Positions 48,715 to 58,146 of a stretch of DNA of 60,344 nucleotides are shown here, one piece after another. Source of the stretch: Bacillus pseudomycoides DSM 12442 (GTDB lineage Bacteria; Bacillota; Bacilli; Bacillales; Bacillaceae_G); contig NZ_CM000745.1 of assembly GCF_000161455.1 (NCBI RefSeq), forward strand, positions 125,265 through 185,608. The letters are read 5' to 3'. The translations under genes and the position numbers were made by a program. Every line of letters starts with the position of its first letter. Position 1 is the first letter of the stretch. The notes beneath the pieces are model-generated. The model had not been told where the DNA came from. It searched no databases and saw only the letters and a list, made by a program, of their open reading frames with translations.

Positions 48715-50301
48715 TTGACAACATTTCGAGAATTAGGATTAAGTGATTCTTTACTGCAATCTGTTGAAAGTATGGGCTTTGAAGAGGCTACGCCAATTCA
48801 AGCTGAAACAATTCCACATGCATTGCAAGGTAAAGACATTATTGGGCAAGCACAAACAGGTACAGGGAAAACAGCAGCATTTGGATTACCACTATTAGAT
48901 AAAGTGGATACACATAAAGAATCAGTTCAAGGTATTGTTATCGCGCCAACGCGTGAATTAGCAATCCAAGTTGGAGAAGAACTTTACAAAATTGGTAAAC
49001 ATAAACGTGTTCGTATTTTACCAATCTATGGTGGCCAAGATATTAACCGCCAAATTCGTGCTCTAAAAAAACACCCACACATTATTGTTGGTACGCCGGG
49101 TCGTATTTTAGATCATATTAACCGTAAAACACTTCGTCTACAAAACGTAGAAACTGTTGTTCTTGACGAAGCAGATGAAATGTTAAACATGGGCTTCATT
49201 GAAGATATTGAAGCAATTTTAACAGATGTGCCAGAAACACATCAAACATTATTATTCTCAGCAACAATGCCAGACCCAATCCGTCGTATTGCTGAGCGTT
49301 TCATGACTGAGCCTCAACACATTAAAGTAAAAGCAAAAGAAGTAACAATGCCAAACATTCAGCAGTTCTATTTAGAAGTGCAAGAAAAGAAAAAGTTTGA
49401 CGTGTTAACACGCTTATTAGATATTCAATCTCCAGAGCTTGCGATTGTATTTGGTCGCACAAAGCGTCGTGTGGATGAGTTATCAGAAGCTTTAAACTTA
49501 CGCGGTTATGCAGCAGAAGGTATTCATGGTGATTTAACACAAGCGAAACGTATGTCTGTATTGCGTAAATTTAAAGAAGGTTCTATTGAAGTTCTTGTTG
49601 CAACAGACGTTGCGGCGCGTGGTCTTGATATTTCAGGTGTAACACACGTATATAACTTCGATATTCCACAAGATCCAGAATCATATGTTCACCGTATTGG
49701 TCGTACTGGCCGTGCTGGTAAAAAAGGTATTGCAATGCTATTTGTAACGCCACGTGAATCAGGACAATTAAAAAATATCGAACAGACAACAAAACGCAAA
49801 ATTGACCGTATGAATGCACCGACACTTGACGAAGCATTAGAAGGTCAACAACGTTTAATCGCAGAAAAACTTCAAAGCACAATTGAAAGTGATAACTTAG
49901 CATACTACAAACGTATTGCAGAAGAAATGTTAGAAGAAAATGATTCTGTAACTGTTGTAGCAGCTGCTTTAAAAATGATGACAAAAGAGCCAGATACAAC
50001 ACCGATTGCTTTAACATCAGAGCCACCAGTTGTTTCAAGAGGTTCTAAAAAGCGCGGTGGTAACGGAAATGGATACCGTGATGGTAACCGTAACCGTAGT
50101 CGCGATGGACGCGGTGGAGATGGTCGTAATCGTGATCGCAACCGTGATGGTCGCAATCGTGACGGTAACCGTGATGGTAATCGTGATGGTAATCGTGATG
50201 GTAATCGTAACCGTGGTCGTAAAGGTGAAGGTCAGGGGCGCCCAGGATCTTCAAATGGACGCGGCGAAAGAAAACATCATAGCCGTAAGCCACAAGCTTA
50301 A
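48715..50301 (+). CDS. cshA: DEAD-box RNA helicase CshA
   Basis: The 528-residue RNA helicase has the full motif set: Q-motif (FEEATPIQAETIPHAL), motif I AQTGTGKTAAFGL, Ia PTRELA, Ib TPGR, II VLDEADEMLNMGF, III SAT, IV VFGRTKRRVDEL, V ATDVAARGLDISG, and VI HRIGRTGRAGK. A long C-terminal arm from about residue 440 is built of G-N-R-D repeats (RDGNRDGNRDGNRNRGR), an RNA-binding tail. It acts in mRNA decay and ribosome assembly at low temperature. The start is TTG after AAAGGAG. Confidence 0.95.
   Translation: MTTFRELGLSDSLLQSVESMGFEEATPIQAETIPHALQGKDIIGQAQTGTGKTAAFGLPLLDKVDTHKESVQGIVIAPTRELAIQVGEELYKIGKHKRVRILPIYGGQDINRQIRALKKHPHIIVGTPGRILDHINRKTLRLQNVETVVLDEADEMLNMGFIEDIEAILTDVPETHQTLLFSATMPDPIRRIAERFMTEPQHIKVKAKEVTMPNIQQFYLEVQEKKKFDVLTRLLDIQSPELAIVFGRTKRRVDELSEALNLRGYAAEGIHGDLTQAKRMSVLRKFKEGSIEVLVATDVAARGLDISGVTHVYNFDIPQDPESYVHRIGRTGRAGKKGIAMLFVTPRESGQLKNIEQTTKRKIDRMNAPTLDEALEGQQRLIAEKLQSTIESDNLAYYKRIAEEMLEENDSVTVVAAALKMMTKEPDTTPIALTSEPPVVSRGSKKRGGNGNGYRDGNRNRSRDGRGGDGRNRDRNRDGRNRDGNRDGNRDGNRDGNRNRGRKGEGQGRPGSSNGRGERKHHSRKPQA
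50080..50220 (+). repeat. 12-base tandem repeat array encoding the CshA G-N-R-D tail
   Basis: Repeats of CGTGATGGTAAC and CGTGATGGTAAT are arranged in tandem, encoding D-G-N-R units. Copy number is likely to vary between strains. Confidence 0.85.
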
Positions 50302-50302
50302 T

Positions 50303-50340
50303 AAAAAAGAGGATGACCAAAAGGTCATCCTCTTTTTTAT
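50303..50340 (+). terminator. Terminator of cshA
   Basis: AAAAAAGAGGATGACC-AAAA-GGTCATCCTCTTTTTT is a perfect stem. Confidence 0.92.
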
Positions 50341-50390
50341 TTGTGTAATTGTGCATACTACAAGTAAGTTGTATAGAAAAGAGGGACTTT

Positions 50391-51353
50391 ATGCTTGTAA
50401 GACTTGGTTATGTAGCGATGAGTGTACATTTAAACAATGCATCTCCATCTCAAACGATGACATATGCACAATTTCAACGTATTAAAGATCGAGAGGCGGC
50501 GATTCATAAACTTGAAAGAATTGCTAATTCTAATTTAGAAAATTGTTTACGGTTATTAAAGCATAATAAGGGACATGATATAGCATTTTTTCGGCTTAGT
50601 TCAAAGTTAATTCCTCTAGCAAACCATGAAGAATTGTTGGATTGGAATTACATTCGTCCTTTAAAAGAGAAATTAAAAGAAGTGGGTGAGTATGCGCATC
50701 GGATGAAGATGAGGATCGATTTTCATCCTGATCACTTTGTTGTGCTAAATTCACCGCAAGAAAATATTTTAAAACAATCAATAAAGACGCTTCAAATGCA
50801 TCGGAAATTATTGAAAGGAATGGGCATACAGCGGAGTCATCGCGCTGTGTTACATGTTGGTGGTGGATATGATGATAAAGAACTTGCGTTAGAACGTTTC
50901 ATTGAAAATTGGTCAAATGTTCCTGCAAGTATTCAAGAAATGATTATGTTAGAAAATGATGATACGACCTTTTCATTAAAAGAAACACTATATTTAGGTG
51001 AAAAATTGGCAGTTCCAGTCGTGTTTGACCTGCATCATCATATGATGAATAACGATGAAGAAGATTGGTATGAAGATTGGGAGCGTGTAGTAAATACTTG
51101 GAAAACATCTTTATTACCAATCAAAATGCATATTTCCAGCCCGAGAGAAGGCAATGATCCTCGAGCGCACGCAGACTTTATTAATGCAGATACATTTCTA
51201 TCCTTTTTACAGAAAATCAAAGGTAGCGTTTCGCAAATTGATTGTATGATTGAAGCGAAAAAGAAGGATGAATCTTTATTTCGATTAATACGAGATCTTG
51301 GTACAAAATCAGAGGTGGAAATGATTGATGGCGGGAGCTTTTATATTAAATAA
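50391..51353 (+). CDS. uvsE: UV damage endonuclease UvsE
   Basis: This TIM-barrel endonuclease nicks 5' of UV photoproducts. The 320-residue protein starts LVRLGYVAMSVHLNN and has YIRPLKEKLKEVGEYAHRMK, RIDFHPDHFVVLNSP, HRAVLHVGGGYDDKELALERFIEN, VFDLHHHMMNN, and a final IEAKKKDESLF block with the family metal ligands. AGAGGGACTTT precedes the ATG. Its end overlaps the end of the convergent rhomboid gene by 8 bases. Confidence 0.93.
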   Translation: MLVRLGYVAMSVHLNNASPSQTMTYAQFQRIKDREAAIHKLERIANSNLENCLRLLKHNKGHDIAFFRLSSKLIPLANHEELLDWNYIRPLKEKLKEVGEYAHRMKMRIDFHPDHFVVLNSPQENILKQSIKTLQMHRKLLKGMGIQRSHRAVLHVGGGYDDKELALERFIENWSNVPASIQEMIMLENDDTTFSLKETLYLGEKLAVPVVFDLHHHMMNNDEEDWYEDWERVVNTWKTSLLPIKMHISSPREGNDPRAHADFINADTFLSFLQKIKGSVSQIDCMIEAKKKDESLFRLIRDLGTKSEVEMIDGGSFYIK

Positions 51354-51918
51354 GCTCTACACCATCGTTTTTTTTTGCTAAAAATGGAGTGCAAATACCA
51401 CCAATTAGTAGTCCGGTTAAATGGCTAATAGGATTAGCGGACGGATTGAAGAATGTGAAAAGAAGTAATAGTAATATAATTGAAGAAAAGAAAATTAACT
51501 CTTTTGGTTGAGAAGACCGATAGCGACTATATAAAAGAAAAAGCTGTGCACCGAGTAATCCGAAAATTCCACCTGATGCGCCGGCATGAACATACCCGAT
51601 GGGCATAATAATATAAGAGAAAATATTGCCGCTAATGCCAGCAGTAAAAAATAAAATAGGGAATCGAATACTCCCTAGTTGTTTTTCGATAGATTGACCG
51701 AGAAGAAATAGACAAATGCTATTGGAAAGAAAGTGCTGAAAGTCTACATGTATAAATAGAGAAGTTATAAATCGCCACCATTCTCCCTTAGAAATATATT
51801 CATTGTAAGCAGCTAAAGTAGGGAAGAAAAGATCTCCTATTATCATCATGATTAGTTGCAAGAAAAGTAAAGAGAGAATGACGGGTTGTAAGGTGGTTCG
51901 CATATAGGGTATTGGCAT
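51346..51918 (-). CDS. Rhomboid-family intramembrane serine protease
   Basis: The 190-residue protein has six membrane helices. The catalytic Ser is in GASGGIFGLLGAQLF and the catalytic His in ISHLTGLLIGG. An earlier HVDFQHFLSNS segment with the family's conserved His and Asn is also present. It cleaves membrane proteins within the bilayer; its natural substrate is unknown. The start follows AAAGGAGTGAAAATATAA, a rather long spacing. It lies convergent to uvsE and divergent from acpS. Confidence 0.92.
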   Translation of the reverse strand: MPIPYMRTTLQPVILSLLFLQLIMMIIGDLFFPTLAAYNEYISKGEWWRFITSLFIHVDFQHFLSNSICLFLLGQSIEKQLGSIRFPILFFTAGISGNIFSYIIMPIGYVHAGASGGIFGLLGAQLFLLYSRYRSSQPKELIFFSSIILLLLLFTFFNPSANPISHLTGLLIGGICTPFLAKKNDGVELI

Positions 51919-52010
51919 TTTATATTTTCACTCCTTTTGCATCAGAAAGATTCTCTGTTATTCTTACAATATGAATGAAGGAAGACAAATAGAAGAAGGG
52001 GAATTTTGAA

Positions 52011-52370
52011 ATGATTATAGGGATCGGAATTGATATTATCGAACTAAATCGAATTGAAAAAATGCTAGATGGAAAGCTTAAATTTATGGAGCGTATTTTA
52101 ACTGAGGAGGAACGTAGTGTTGCTTCTAAATTAAAAGGGAATCGTCTTGTAGAATTTGTAGCGGGAAGATTTGCAGCGAAAGAAGCGTATTCTAAAGCTC
52201 TTGGAACAGGTATTGGAAAAGAAGTAAGTTTTTTGGATATTAAAATAAAAAATGATGATAGAGGTAAGCCAGTTCTTATTGCAAATACAGAGCACATCGT
52301 TCATCTATCAATCAGTCATAGTAGAGAATTTGCAGTGGCACAGGTTGTTTTAGAAAGCTCGTCACGCTAG
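52011..52370 (+). CDS. acpS: Holo-[acyl-carrier-protein] synthase
   Basis: This enzyme transfers phosphopantetheine from CoA to acyl carrier protein. The 119-residue protein has the two AcpS signatures: IGIGIDIIELNRIEK with Mg-ligand Asp, and FAAKEAYSKALGTGIG with the conserved Glu/Lys pair. AGAAGGGGAATTTTGAA precedes the ATG. It is divergent from the rhomboid gene and followed by the YdcC-like lipoprotein gene. Confidence 0.95.
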   Translation: MIIGIGIDIIELNRIEKMLDGKLKFMERILTEEERSVASKLKGNRLVEFVAGRFAAKEAYSKALGTGIGKEVSFLDIKIKNDDRGKPVLIANTEHIVHLSISHSREFAVAQVVLESSSR

Positions 52371-52460
52371 TCTGCATATTTTACATCTTTGTCTCATATA
52401 TTTGATTTAGCGATAAGGAAGAAATATCTTCCATTCATTTATAGGGGCAAAGGGGCTGAA

Positions 52461-53474
52461 ATGATGAAAAGGCGGCTATTTTTAGTTATTGTCGGTTTAT
52501 TGACCGTTTTCGTGTTAGCGGGTTGTATGGAAAAGAAACAGGAAGACATCGTGCGAGATTTAGAAGCGAAGGTTAAGAGTATGAAGAGTTATCAAGCTGA
52601 AGCAAAGTTATCTATTAAAACGGGGAATGAACCACAAGAGTATAACGTGGAAGTTTGGCACAAAGAACCTTCTTATTATCGTGTGAATTTAAAAAACACG
52701 AAAAAGGATCAAAGTCAAATTATTTTACGAAATAATGAGGGTGTTTTTGTATTAACGCCAGCTCTTAATAAAAGTTTTCGATTTCAAAGCGACTGGCCGC
52801 AAAATAGCAGCCAAGCTTATTTGTATGAGTCACTTGTAAGAGATATTTTAAATGATAAGAATCTTTCATTTGAGAAAACGGATAAATATTATGTGTTTAA
52901 AACAAAAACGAATTATCACCATCAAAATATGCTGCCGAAGCAAGAGATTAAATTTAATAAAAGTGATTTAGCGCCTGTTTCGGTGAAATTGATGGATAAT
53001 GATCAAAATGTTCTTGTGAAAGTAGATTTTTCAAAAGTGAAGTTTGATACAAAGTTTGATAAGGGGGCATTTGATACGAAACAAAATATGTCCAGGGCGC
53101 AAGTGGATGTGCAAACAACAGCGAAAGAAGATAAGCCATTTGCTATTTTATATCCACGTGATACTCCGCAAGGGATGGTTTTAAATGAAGAAAAAGAGTT
53201 AAAGACAGACAGTGGTAAGCGTGCGATACTCACATACACTGGAAATAAGAAATCCTTTACATTGATACAAGAAAAAGCGAAGGTTGCTGAAGCTTCAGCG
53301 TCAATAAGTGTAAGTGGAGAGTTAGTCGATCTTGGTTTTACAATTGGTGCTCTAGCGAAAGACTCATTAACATGGTCGCATAACGGAGTGGAATATATGC
53401 TCGTGTCTAAAGATTTAAAACCAGATGAGCTGTTAATGGTAGCTCGTTCTGTTGCAGAAAAGCAGGTGAAATAA
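52461..53474 (+). CDS. YdcC-like lipoprotein (LolA-like fold)
   Basis: Signal peptide and lipobox FVLAGC near residue 21 anchor the 337-residue protein outside. The mature part starts EDIVRDLEAKVKSMKSYQAEAKLSI, as in Bacillus YdcC, and has a beta-rich LolA/LolB-like core (YNVEVWHKEPSYYRVNL). In B. subtilis the gene sits in the same acpS-ydcC-alr-ndoAI-ndoA order, which supports the assignment. AAAGGGGCTGAA precedes the first of two tandem Met codons. The role is unknown. Confidence 0.9.
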   Translation: MMKRRLFLVIVGLLTVFVLAGCMEKKQEDIVRDLEAKVKSMKSYQAEAKLSIKTGNEPQEYNVEVWHKEPSYYRVNLKNTKKDQSQIILRNNEGVFVLTPALNKSFRFQSDWPQNSSQAYLYESLVRDILNDKNLSFEKTDKYYVFKTKTNYHHQNMLPKQEIKFNKSDLAPVSVKLMDNDQNVLVKVDFSKVKFDTKFDKGAFDTKQNMSRAQVDVQTTAKEDKPFAILYPRDTPQGMVLNEEKELKTDSGKRAILTYTGNKKSFTLIQEKAKVAEASASISVSGELVDLGFTIGALAKDSLTWSHNGVEYMLVSKDLKPDELLMVARSVAEKQVK

Positions 53475-53630
53475 AGTGGAAATTCCATCAGTGGGGGATT
53501 CCAAATTGATGGAAAGTCATCACAAATCAGGCTTTTACGGGCAGTTACTCCCCATCTATTTTCTTTGTTTTTCTCTAAATCTTGAGGGTGGGGTTTTAAT
53601 GCCCGTGAATAGCGGGATAAACTTTTAAGG
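53474..53630. repeat. B. cereus-type dispersed repeat (bcr-like), partial
   Basis: Contains AAAGTGGAAATTCCATCAGTGGGGGAT, the CAGGCTTTTACGGGCAGTTACTCC segment and TAATGCCCGTGAATAGCGGGAT, in inverted order relative to the copy at 45591. It lies between the lipoprotein gene and alr. Confidence 0.7.
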
Positions 53631-53740
53631 CGTGGTGATGTATATGCACCACGTTTTTTCTTGTCTTGAGGAATGGATTTCATAAAAAGACGAATATAAA
53701 AGAATGAGCTTCGCATATCGTATATAAGGAAGTGTTTTTT

Positions 53741-54910
53741 ATGGAAAAATCATCGTTTTACCGTGATACGTGGGTAGAAGTAAATTTGGATGAAATTTAC
53801 AATAATGTAACGCACATTAAAGAAATCATTCCGGAAAGTGTCGAGATTTTTGCTGTAGTGAAAGCGAACGCATATGGACATGACTATGTTCTAGTAGCAA
53901 GAACAGCATTAGAAGCAGGAGCAACAAGATTAGCAGTTGCTTTTTTAGATGAGGCACTAGTACTTAGGCGCGCTGGGATTACTGCACCAATTTTAGTAAT
54001 AGGTCCTTCACCGCCACGTGATGTGAATGTAGCTGCTGAGAATGATGTAGCACTAACTGTTTTTCAAAAGGAATGGGTTGAAGAAGCAGTAGAAATTTGG
54101 GATAGCCCGTTCCCGATGAAGTTTCATATTAACTTCGATAGTGGTATGGGTAGAATTGGGATTCGTGAACGTAAAGAGCTAAAAGAGTTCTTACGAAGCT
54201 TAGAAGATGCCCCCTTTTTGGAGTTGGAAGGGGTATATACGCATTTTGCAACAGCAGATGAAGTAGAGACATCTTACTTTGATAAGCAGTATAACACTTT
54301 TTTAGAGCAACTTAGTTGGTTGAAAGCATTCGGGGTGAATCCAACATTTATTCATACGGCAAATAGTGCAGCTACTATGCGATTTGATGGAATTACATTT
54401 AATGCAGTTCGAATTGGAATTGCAATGTATGGGTTATCACCTTCTGTAGAAATACGCCCTTATTTACCAATTAAATTAGAACCTGCTCTTTCACTTCATA
54501 CAACAGTCGCACATATTAAACGAGTCATTAAAGGTGATAGGATTAGCTATAATGTCACATATCGGACGAAGACAGAAGAGTGGATTGCAACAGTACCGAT
54601 TGGATATGCAGATGGTTGGCTTAGACGACTACAGGGATTTGAAGTGCTCGTTCAGGGGAAAAGAGTTCCTATTGTAGGTCGGATTACAATGGATCAATGT
54701 ATGTTGCATCTTCCCTGTGAAGTACCACTTGGAACAAAGGTTACCCTGATTGGACAGCAAGGTGATGAGTACATTAGTGCAACTGAGGTTGCCGAGTATT
54801 CAAATACCATTAATTATGAGATTATCGCGACAATTAGTTTTCGTGTTCCACGTGTATTCATACGACATGGGGAAGTGGTAAAAGTAATAAACTATTTAAA
54901 TGATATATAA
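53741..54910 (+). CDS. alr: Alanine racemase
   Basis: This PLP-dependent enzyme interconverts L- and D-alanine for cell-wall synthesis. The 389-residue protein has the PLP-Lys motif AVVKANAYGHD near the N-terminus, HINFDSGMGRIG in the barrel, the RISYNVTYRTK region with the second catalytic Tyr, and VGRITMDQCMLHLP. TAAGGAAGTG precedes the ATG. The position upstream of ndoAI/ndoA is as in other Bacilli. Confidence 0.95.
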   Translation: MEKSSFYRDTWVEVNLDEIYNNVTHIKEIIPESVEIFAVVKANAYGHDYVLVARTALEAGATRLAVAFLDEALVLRRAGITAPILVIGPSPPRDVNVAAENDVALTVFQKEWVEEAVEIWDSPFPMKFHINFDSGMGRIGIRERKELKEFLRSLEDAPFLELEGVYTHFATADEVETSYFDKQYNTFLEQLSWLKAFGVNPTFIHTANSAATMRFDGITFNAVRIGIAMYGLSPSVEIRPYLPIKLEPALSLHTTVAHIKRVIKGDRISYNVTYRTKTEEWIATVPIGYADGWLRRLQGFEVLVQGKRVPIVGRITMDQCMLHLPCEVPLGTKVTLIGQQGDEYISATEVAEYSNTINYEIIATISFRVPRVFIRHGEVVKVINYLNDI

Positions 54911-55158
54911 GCAAACATCTTTGTGATAGTTCCTACTTGCTAGTTATCAATGATGATGGGGGCTCCTGTTCGTGGAAATTCCCCTTCACTTCTTGTTAAA
55001 AAGAGATAAAAAGTAAATGAGAGTGAATGTTTTATTTGTTAATTGGAAAACATAAACAAGGAATAAGGAAGTCTTTGCAACAGGCTCCATACAATGGTAT
55101 TATTACAATAGGTGTCATATATATTTGGGTGTGTAGTTGACGGTGGAGGTGTATTTTT

Positions 55159-55446
55159 GTGTCCGAATCAAGTGTAACTACTGAAATCGTGGTTCGGTTG
55201 CCAAAGCAAGTGGTAACGGAATTGGACGGAATTGGAAAACAAGAGAATAAGAATCGCCATGAACTAATTTGCCAGGCAACACAACTGTTATTGCGTCAAC
55301 ATAAGACGAAGAAACGCTACCAACATGAATCAATGCGACGTGGGTACATTGAAATGGGAAAAATTAATCTTGGTATTGCATCTGAAGCTTTCTTAGCAGA
55401 GTATGAAGCAGCTCATACAGTAGAACGCTTAGTTAGCGGGGGGTAA
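55159..55446 (+). CDS. ndoAI: Antitoxin NdoAI (EndoAI), ribbon-helix-helix
   Basis: The 95-residue RHH protein starts with SESSVTTEIVVRLPKQVVTE, a basic beta strand and two helices that bind DNA and repress the operon. The C-terminal part (RRGYIEMGKINLGIASEAFLAEYE) neutralises the toxin. The start is GTG at 55159 after GGAGGTG. It ends 4 bases before the toxin gene. Confidence 0.93.
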   Translation: MSESSVTTEIVVRLPKQVVTELDGIGKQENKNRHELICQATQLLLRQHKTKKRYQHESMRRGYIEMGKINLGIASEAFLAEYEAAHTVERLVSGG

Positions 55447-55450
55447 TATT

Positions 55451-55801
55451 TTGATTGTAAAACGCGGCGACGTGTATTTTGCAGACCTTTCCCCAGTTGT
55501 TGGTTCTGAGCAAGGAGGCGTTCGTCCGGTTCTTGTCATTCAAAATGACATCGGAAATCGTTTTAGTCCAACTGTGATTGTAGCGGCTATTACTGCACAG
55601 ATTCAGAAAGCAAAATTGCCCACACATGTGGAAATCGATGCAAAAAAGTACGGATTTGAGAGAGATTCTGTTATCTTGCTCGAGCAGATTCGAACAATCG
55701 ATAAGCAACGCTTAACGGACAAAATCACTCATTTAGATGAGATGATGATGAGTCGTGTAGACGAAGCTTTACAAATTAGTTTAGGACTAATAGATTTTTA
55801 A
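55451..55801 (+). CDS. ndoA: mRNA endoribonuclease NdoA (EndoA, MazF/PemK family toxin)
   Basis: This 116-residue MazF-type RNase cleaves mRNA at UACAU-type sites when free of NdoAI. The sequence IVKRGDVYFADLSPVVGSEQ, GGVRPVLVIQNDIGNRFSPT, and LLEQIRTIDKQRLTDKI is nearly that of B. subtilis EndoA, and the catalytic Arg/Thr region is intact. The start is TTG, after a GGGGGG run. It is translationally linked to ndoAI. Confidence 0.95.
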   Translation: MIVKRGDVYFADLSPVVGSEQGGVRPVLVIQNDIGNRFSPTVIVAAITAQIQKAKLPTHVEIDAKKYGFERDSVILLEQIRTIDKQRLTDKITHLDEMMMSRVDEALQISLGLIDF

Positions 55802-55811
55802 ATCGGCAGTT

Positions 55812-55843
55812 TAAGTTGCTCTCTTTTAGGGGCAACTTTTTTT
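55812..55843 (+). terminator. Terminator of the ndoAI-ndoA operon
   Basis: AAGTTGC and GCAACTT form the stem, followed by a T-run. Confidence 0.8.
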
Positions 55844-55860
55844 ATTAGAGGAGGTTTCGG

Positions 55861-58035
55861 TTGTATATGGGAATGGTAGATAATCGACAAGCGTTAATGA
55901 AAATGTTAGTGAAAGAATTAGGCTTTACAGAAAAGCAAGTTCGTCATGTTATTCAATTAACAGAAGAAGGTAATACAGTTCCATTTATTGCTCGTTACCG
56001 AAAGGAATGGACAGGTTCTTTAGATGAAGTGCAAATCCGTGCAATCTTAGAAAGATGGCAATATATGATGCAACTTGAAGATCGAAAAGAAGAGGTTCTT
56101 CGTCTGATTAATGAAAAGGGAAAATTAACAGAAGATCTGCACCATCATATTTTATCTGCAACAAAGTTACAAGAAGTAGAAGATTTGTACCGTCCTTATA
56201 AAGAAAAAAGAAGAACAAAAGCAACAATCGCGAAGGATAAGGGGCTAGAGCCACTAGCTGAATGGTTACTTCTATTTACAAAAGAAGATCCGACAGGTAA
56301 GGCAAAGGAATTTGTTAATGCCGAGAAAGAAGTACAATCCGCTCAAGAAGCACTTCAAGGTGCACAAGATATTATTGCAGAACTTATATCGGATAATGCG
56401 GCGTACCGCAGCTGGATTCGAAATGTTACCTTTAAAAAAGGAATGATTGCGTCCTCTGTAAAAGATGAAGAAAAAGATGAAAAAAATATATATGAGATGT
56501 ATTACGGTTATGAAGAGCCACTGCAAAAGATTGTACCTCATCGTGTATTAGCTATGAACCGTGGTGAAAAAGAAGAGGTCCTAAAAGCTTCTGTTGTCCC
56601 GCCAATAGAAGAGATTGTTCGTTTTTTACATAAAAAAGTAATTCATGATGTTTCTTTTGAAAGTGCAGATTATGTACAATTAGCAATTGAAGACGGATAT
56701 AAGAGATTAATTCAGCCATCAATTGAAAGGGAAATTCGAAAAGAATTAACTGAAAAAGCAGAAGAACAAGCGATTCATATTTTCTCTGAGAACTTACGTA
56801 ATTTGTTATTACAGCCACCTATGAAAGGGAAAGTGGTATTAGCGGTAGATCCTGCGTATCGAACAGGATGTAAGTTAGCAGTAGTAGATGATACAGGGAA
56901 AGTTCTGCATATTGATGTTATTTATCCGCATCCGCCTGTTCGAAAATATGAAGATGCAAAAGCAAAAGTTGTTTCTATTCTAGAAAAATATCAGGTTCAG
57001 ATGATTGCGATTGGAAATGGTACAGCTTCTAGGGAAACGGAAGAGTTTATAGTAGATGTCTTACAGGTAGTACCGCAAGATGTATTTTATATTATTGTCA
57101 ATGAAGCTGGTGCTAGTGTATATTCAGCTTCTGATTTGGCTCGTGAAGAATTTCCGGATTTGCAAGTTGAGGAAAGAAGTGCCATTTCGATTGGAAGACG
57201 TCTGCAAGATCCGCTTGCCGAACTTGTGAAAATTGATCCGAAATCAGTTGGGGTAGGGCAATATCAACATGATGTATCGCAAAAGAGATTAAATGAATCA
57301 TTAACATTTGTCGTGGAAACAGCCGTTAACCAAGTAGGAGTGAATGTGAATACAGCTTCTGTAGCGCTATTGCAGTACGTTTCCGGATTATCAAAAACAG
57401 TTGCGAAAAATATTGTAAAAAAACGTGAAGAAGATGGGAAATTTACAAAGCGTACAGAGTTGAAGGGAATACCACGTTTAGGCGCCAAAACGTATGAGCA
57501 ATGCATTGGTTTCTTACGTATACTAGAAGGTAAAAATCCACTTGATAGAACAAGTATTCATCCAGAGCAGTATAAAAATGTTGAGTTACTATTAAAGAGT
57601 TTAGGATTATCGATTGATGATGTAGGACAACCGCACTTACAAAAGTGTTTAGAAGGAGTAGAGCTCTCTAAATTATCTCAAGAGATAAATATCGGTGAGC
57701 CGACATTAATTGATATTATAGATGCTTTAATTAGTCCGGAACGAGATCTGCGTGATGAATTACCAAAACCACTTTTGAAAAAGGGAATTCTCAAATTAGA
57801 AGATTTAAAGCGTGGCATGGAGTTAGAAGGAACTGTTCGAAATGTTGTTGACTTTGGTGCGTTTGTCGATATTGGTGTGAAACAAGATGGTTTAGTACAT
57901 ATTTCTAAACTTAGCAAACAGTTTGTGAAGCATCCGTTAGATGTGGTGTCTGTCGGGCAAATTGTAAAGGTCTGGGTAGATGATGTTGATATGAAAAAAG
58001 GGCGCGTTGCCTTAGCAATGTTACCTATTGAATAA
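55861..58035 (+). CDS. tex: Tex-family RNA-binding transcription accessory protein
   Basis: The 724-residue protein has the Tex domain order: N-terminal helical region (VRHVIQLTEEGNTVPFIARYRKE), YqgF-like RNase H fold (VVLAVDPAYRTGCKLAVVDDTG), HhH motifs (LSKTVAKNIVKKREEDGKF), and a C-terminal S1 domain (GTVRNVVDFGAFVDIGVKQDGLVHIS). It associates with nucleic acid and the transcription machinery. A TTG at 55861 follows GGAGGTTTCGG; an ATG at 55867 is also possible. Confidence 0.93.
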   Translation: MYMGMVDNRQALMKMLVKELGFTEKQVRHVIQLTEEGNTVPFIARYRKEWTGSLDEVQIRAILERWQYMMQLEDRKEEVLRLINEKGKLTEDLHHHILSATKLQEVEDLYRPYKEKRRTKATIAKDKGLEPLAEWLLLFTKEDPTGKAKEFVNAEKEVQSAQEALQGAQDIIAELISDNAAYRSWIRNVTFKKGMIASSVKDEEKDEKNIYEMYYGYEEPLQKIVPHRVLAMNRGEKEEVLKASVVPPIEEIVRFLHKKVIHDVSFESADYVQLAIEDGYKRLIQPSIEREIRKELTEKAEEQAIHIFSENLRNLLLQPPMKGKVVLAVDPAYRTGCKLAVVDDTGKVLHIDVIYPHPPVRKYEDAKAKVVSILEKYQVQMIAIGNGTASRETEEFIVDVLQVVPQDVFYIIVNEAGASVYSASDLAREEFPDLQVEERSAISIGRRLQDPLAELVKIDPKSVGVGQYQHDVSQKRLNESLTFVVETAVNQVGVNVNTASVALLQYVSGLSKTVAKNIVKKREEDGKFTKRTELKGIPRLGAKTYEQCIGFLRILEGKNPLDRTSIHPEQYKNVELLLKSLGLSIDDVGQPHLQKCLEGVELSKLSQEINIGEPTLIDIIDALISPERDLRDELPKPLLKKGILKLEDLKRGMELEGTVRNVVDFGAFVDIGVKQDGLVHISKLSKQFVKHPLDVVSVGQIVKVWVDDVDMKKGRVALAMLPIE

Positions 58036-58042
58036 TAATGGG

Positions 58043-58074
58043 AAGAGGGCAGGTATGACACTGCTCTTTTTTTA
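58043..58074 (+). terminator. Terminator of tex
   Basis: AAGAGGGCAG and CTGCTCTTTTTTT surround GTATGACA. Confidence 0.75.
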
Positions 58075-58096
58075 TGAACGGATGTTAGTGAAATTT

Positions 58097-58146
58097 GAAT
58101 TAGTGGGGGAGCCTTCATCCCCCACTGATATAACGTTCACTTTATC
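58097..58146. repeat. Short dispersed repeat hairpin
   Basis: TAGTGGGGGA and TCCCCCACTGA, followed by a TTCACTTTATCA end like the other bcr-like copies. It touches the cmpA stop codon. Confidence 0.65.

Noticed and set aside
50080..50220. Short tandem repeats resembling a CRISPR array
   Set aside because: The 12-base units have no spacers and lie in frame inside the cshA gene. No cas genes are present in the window.
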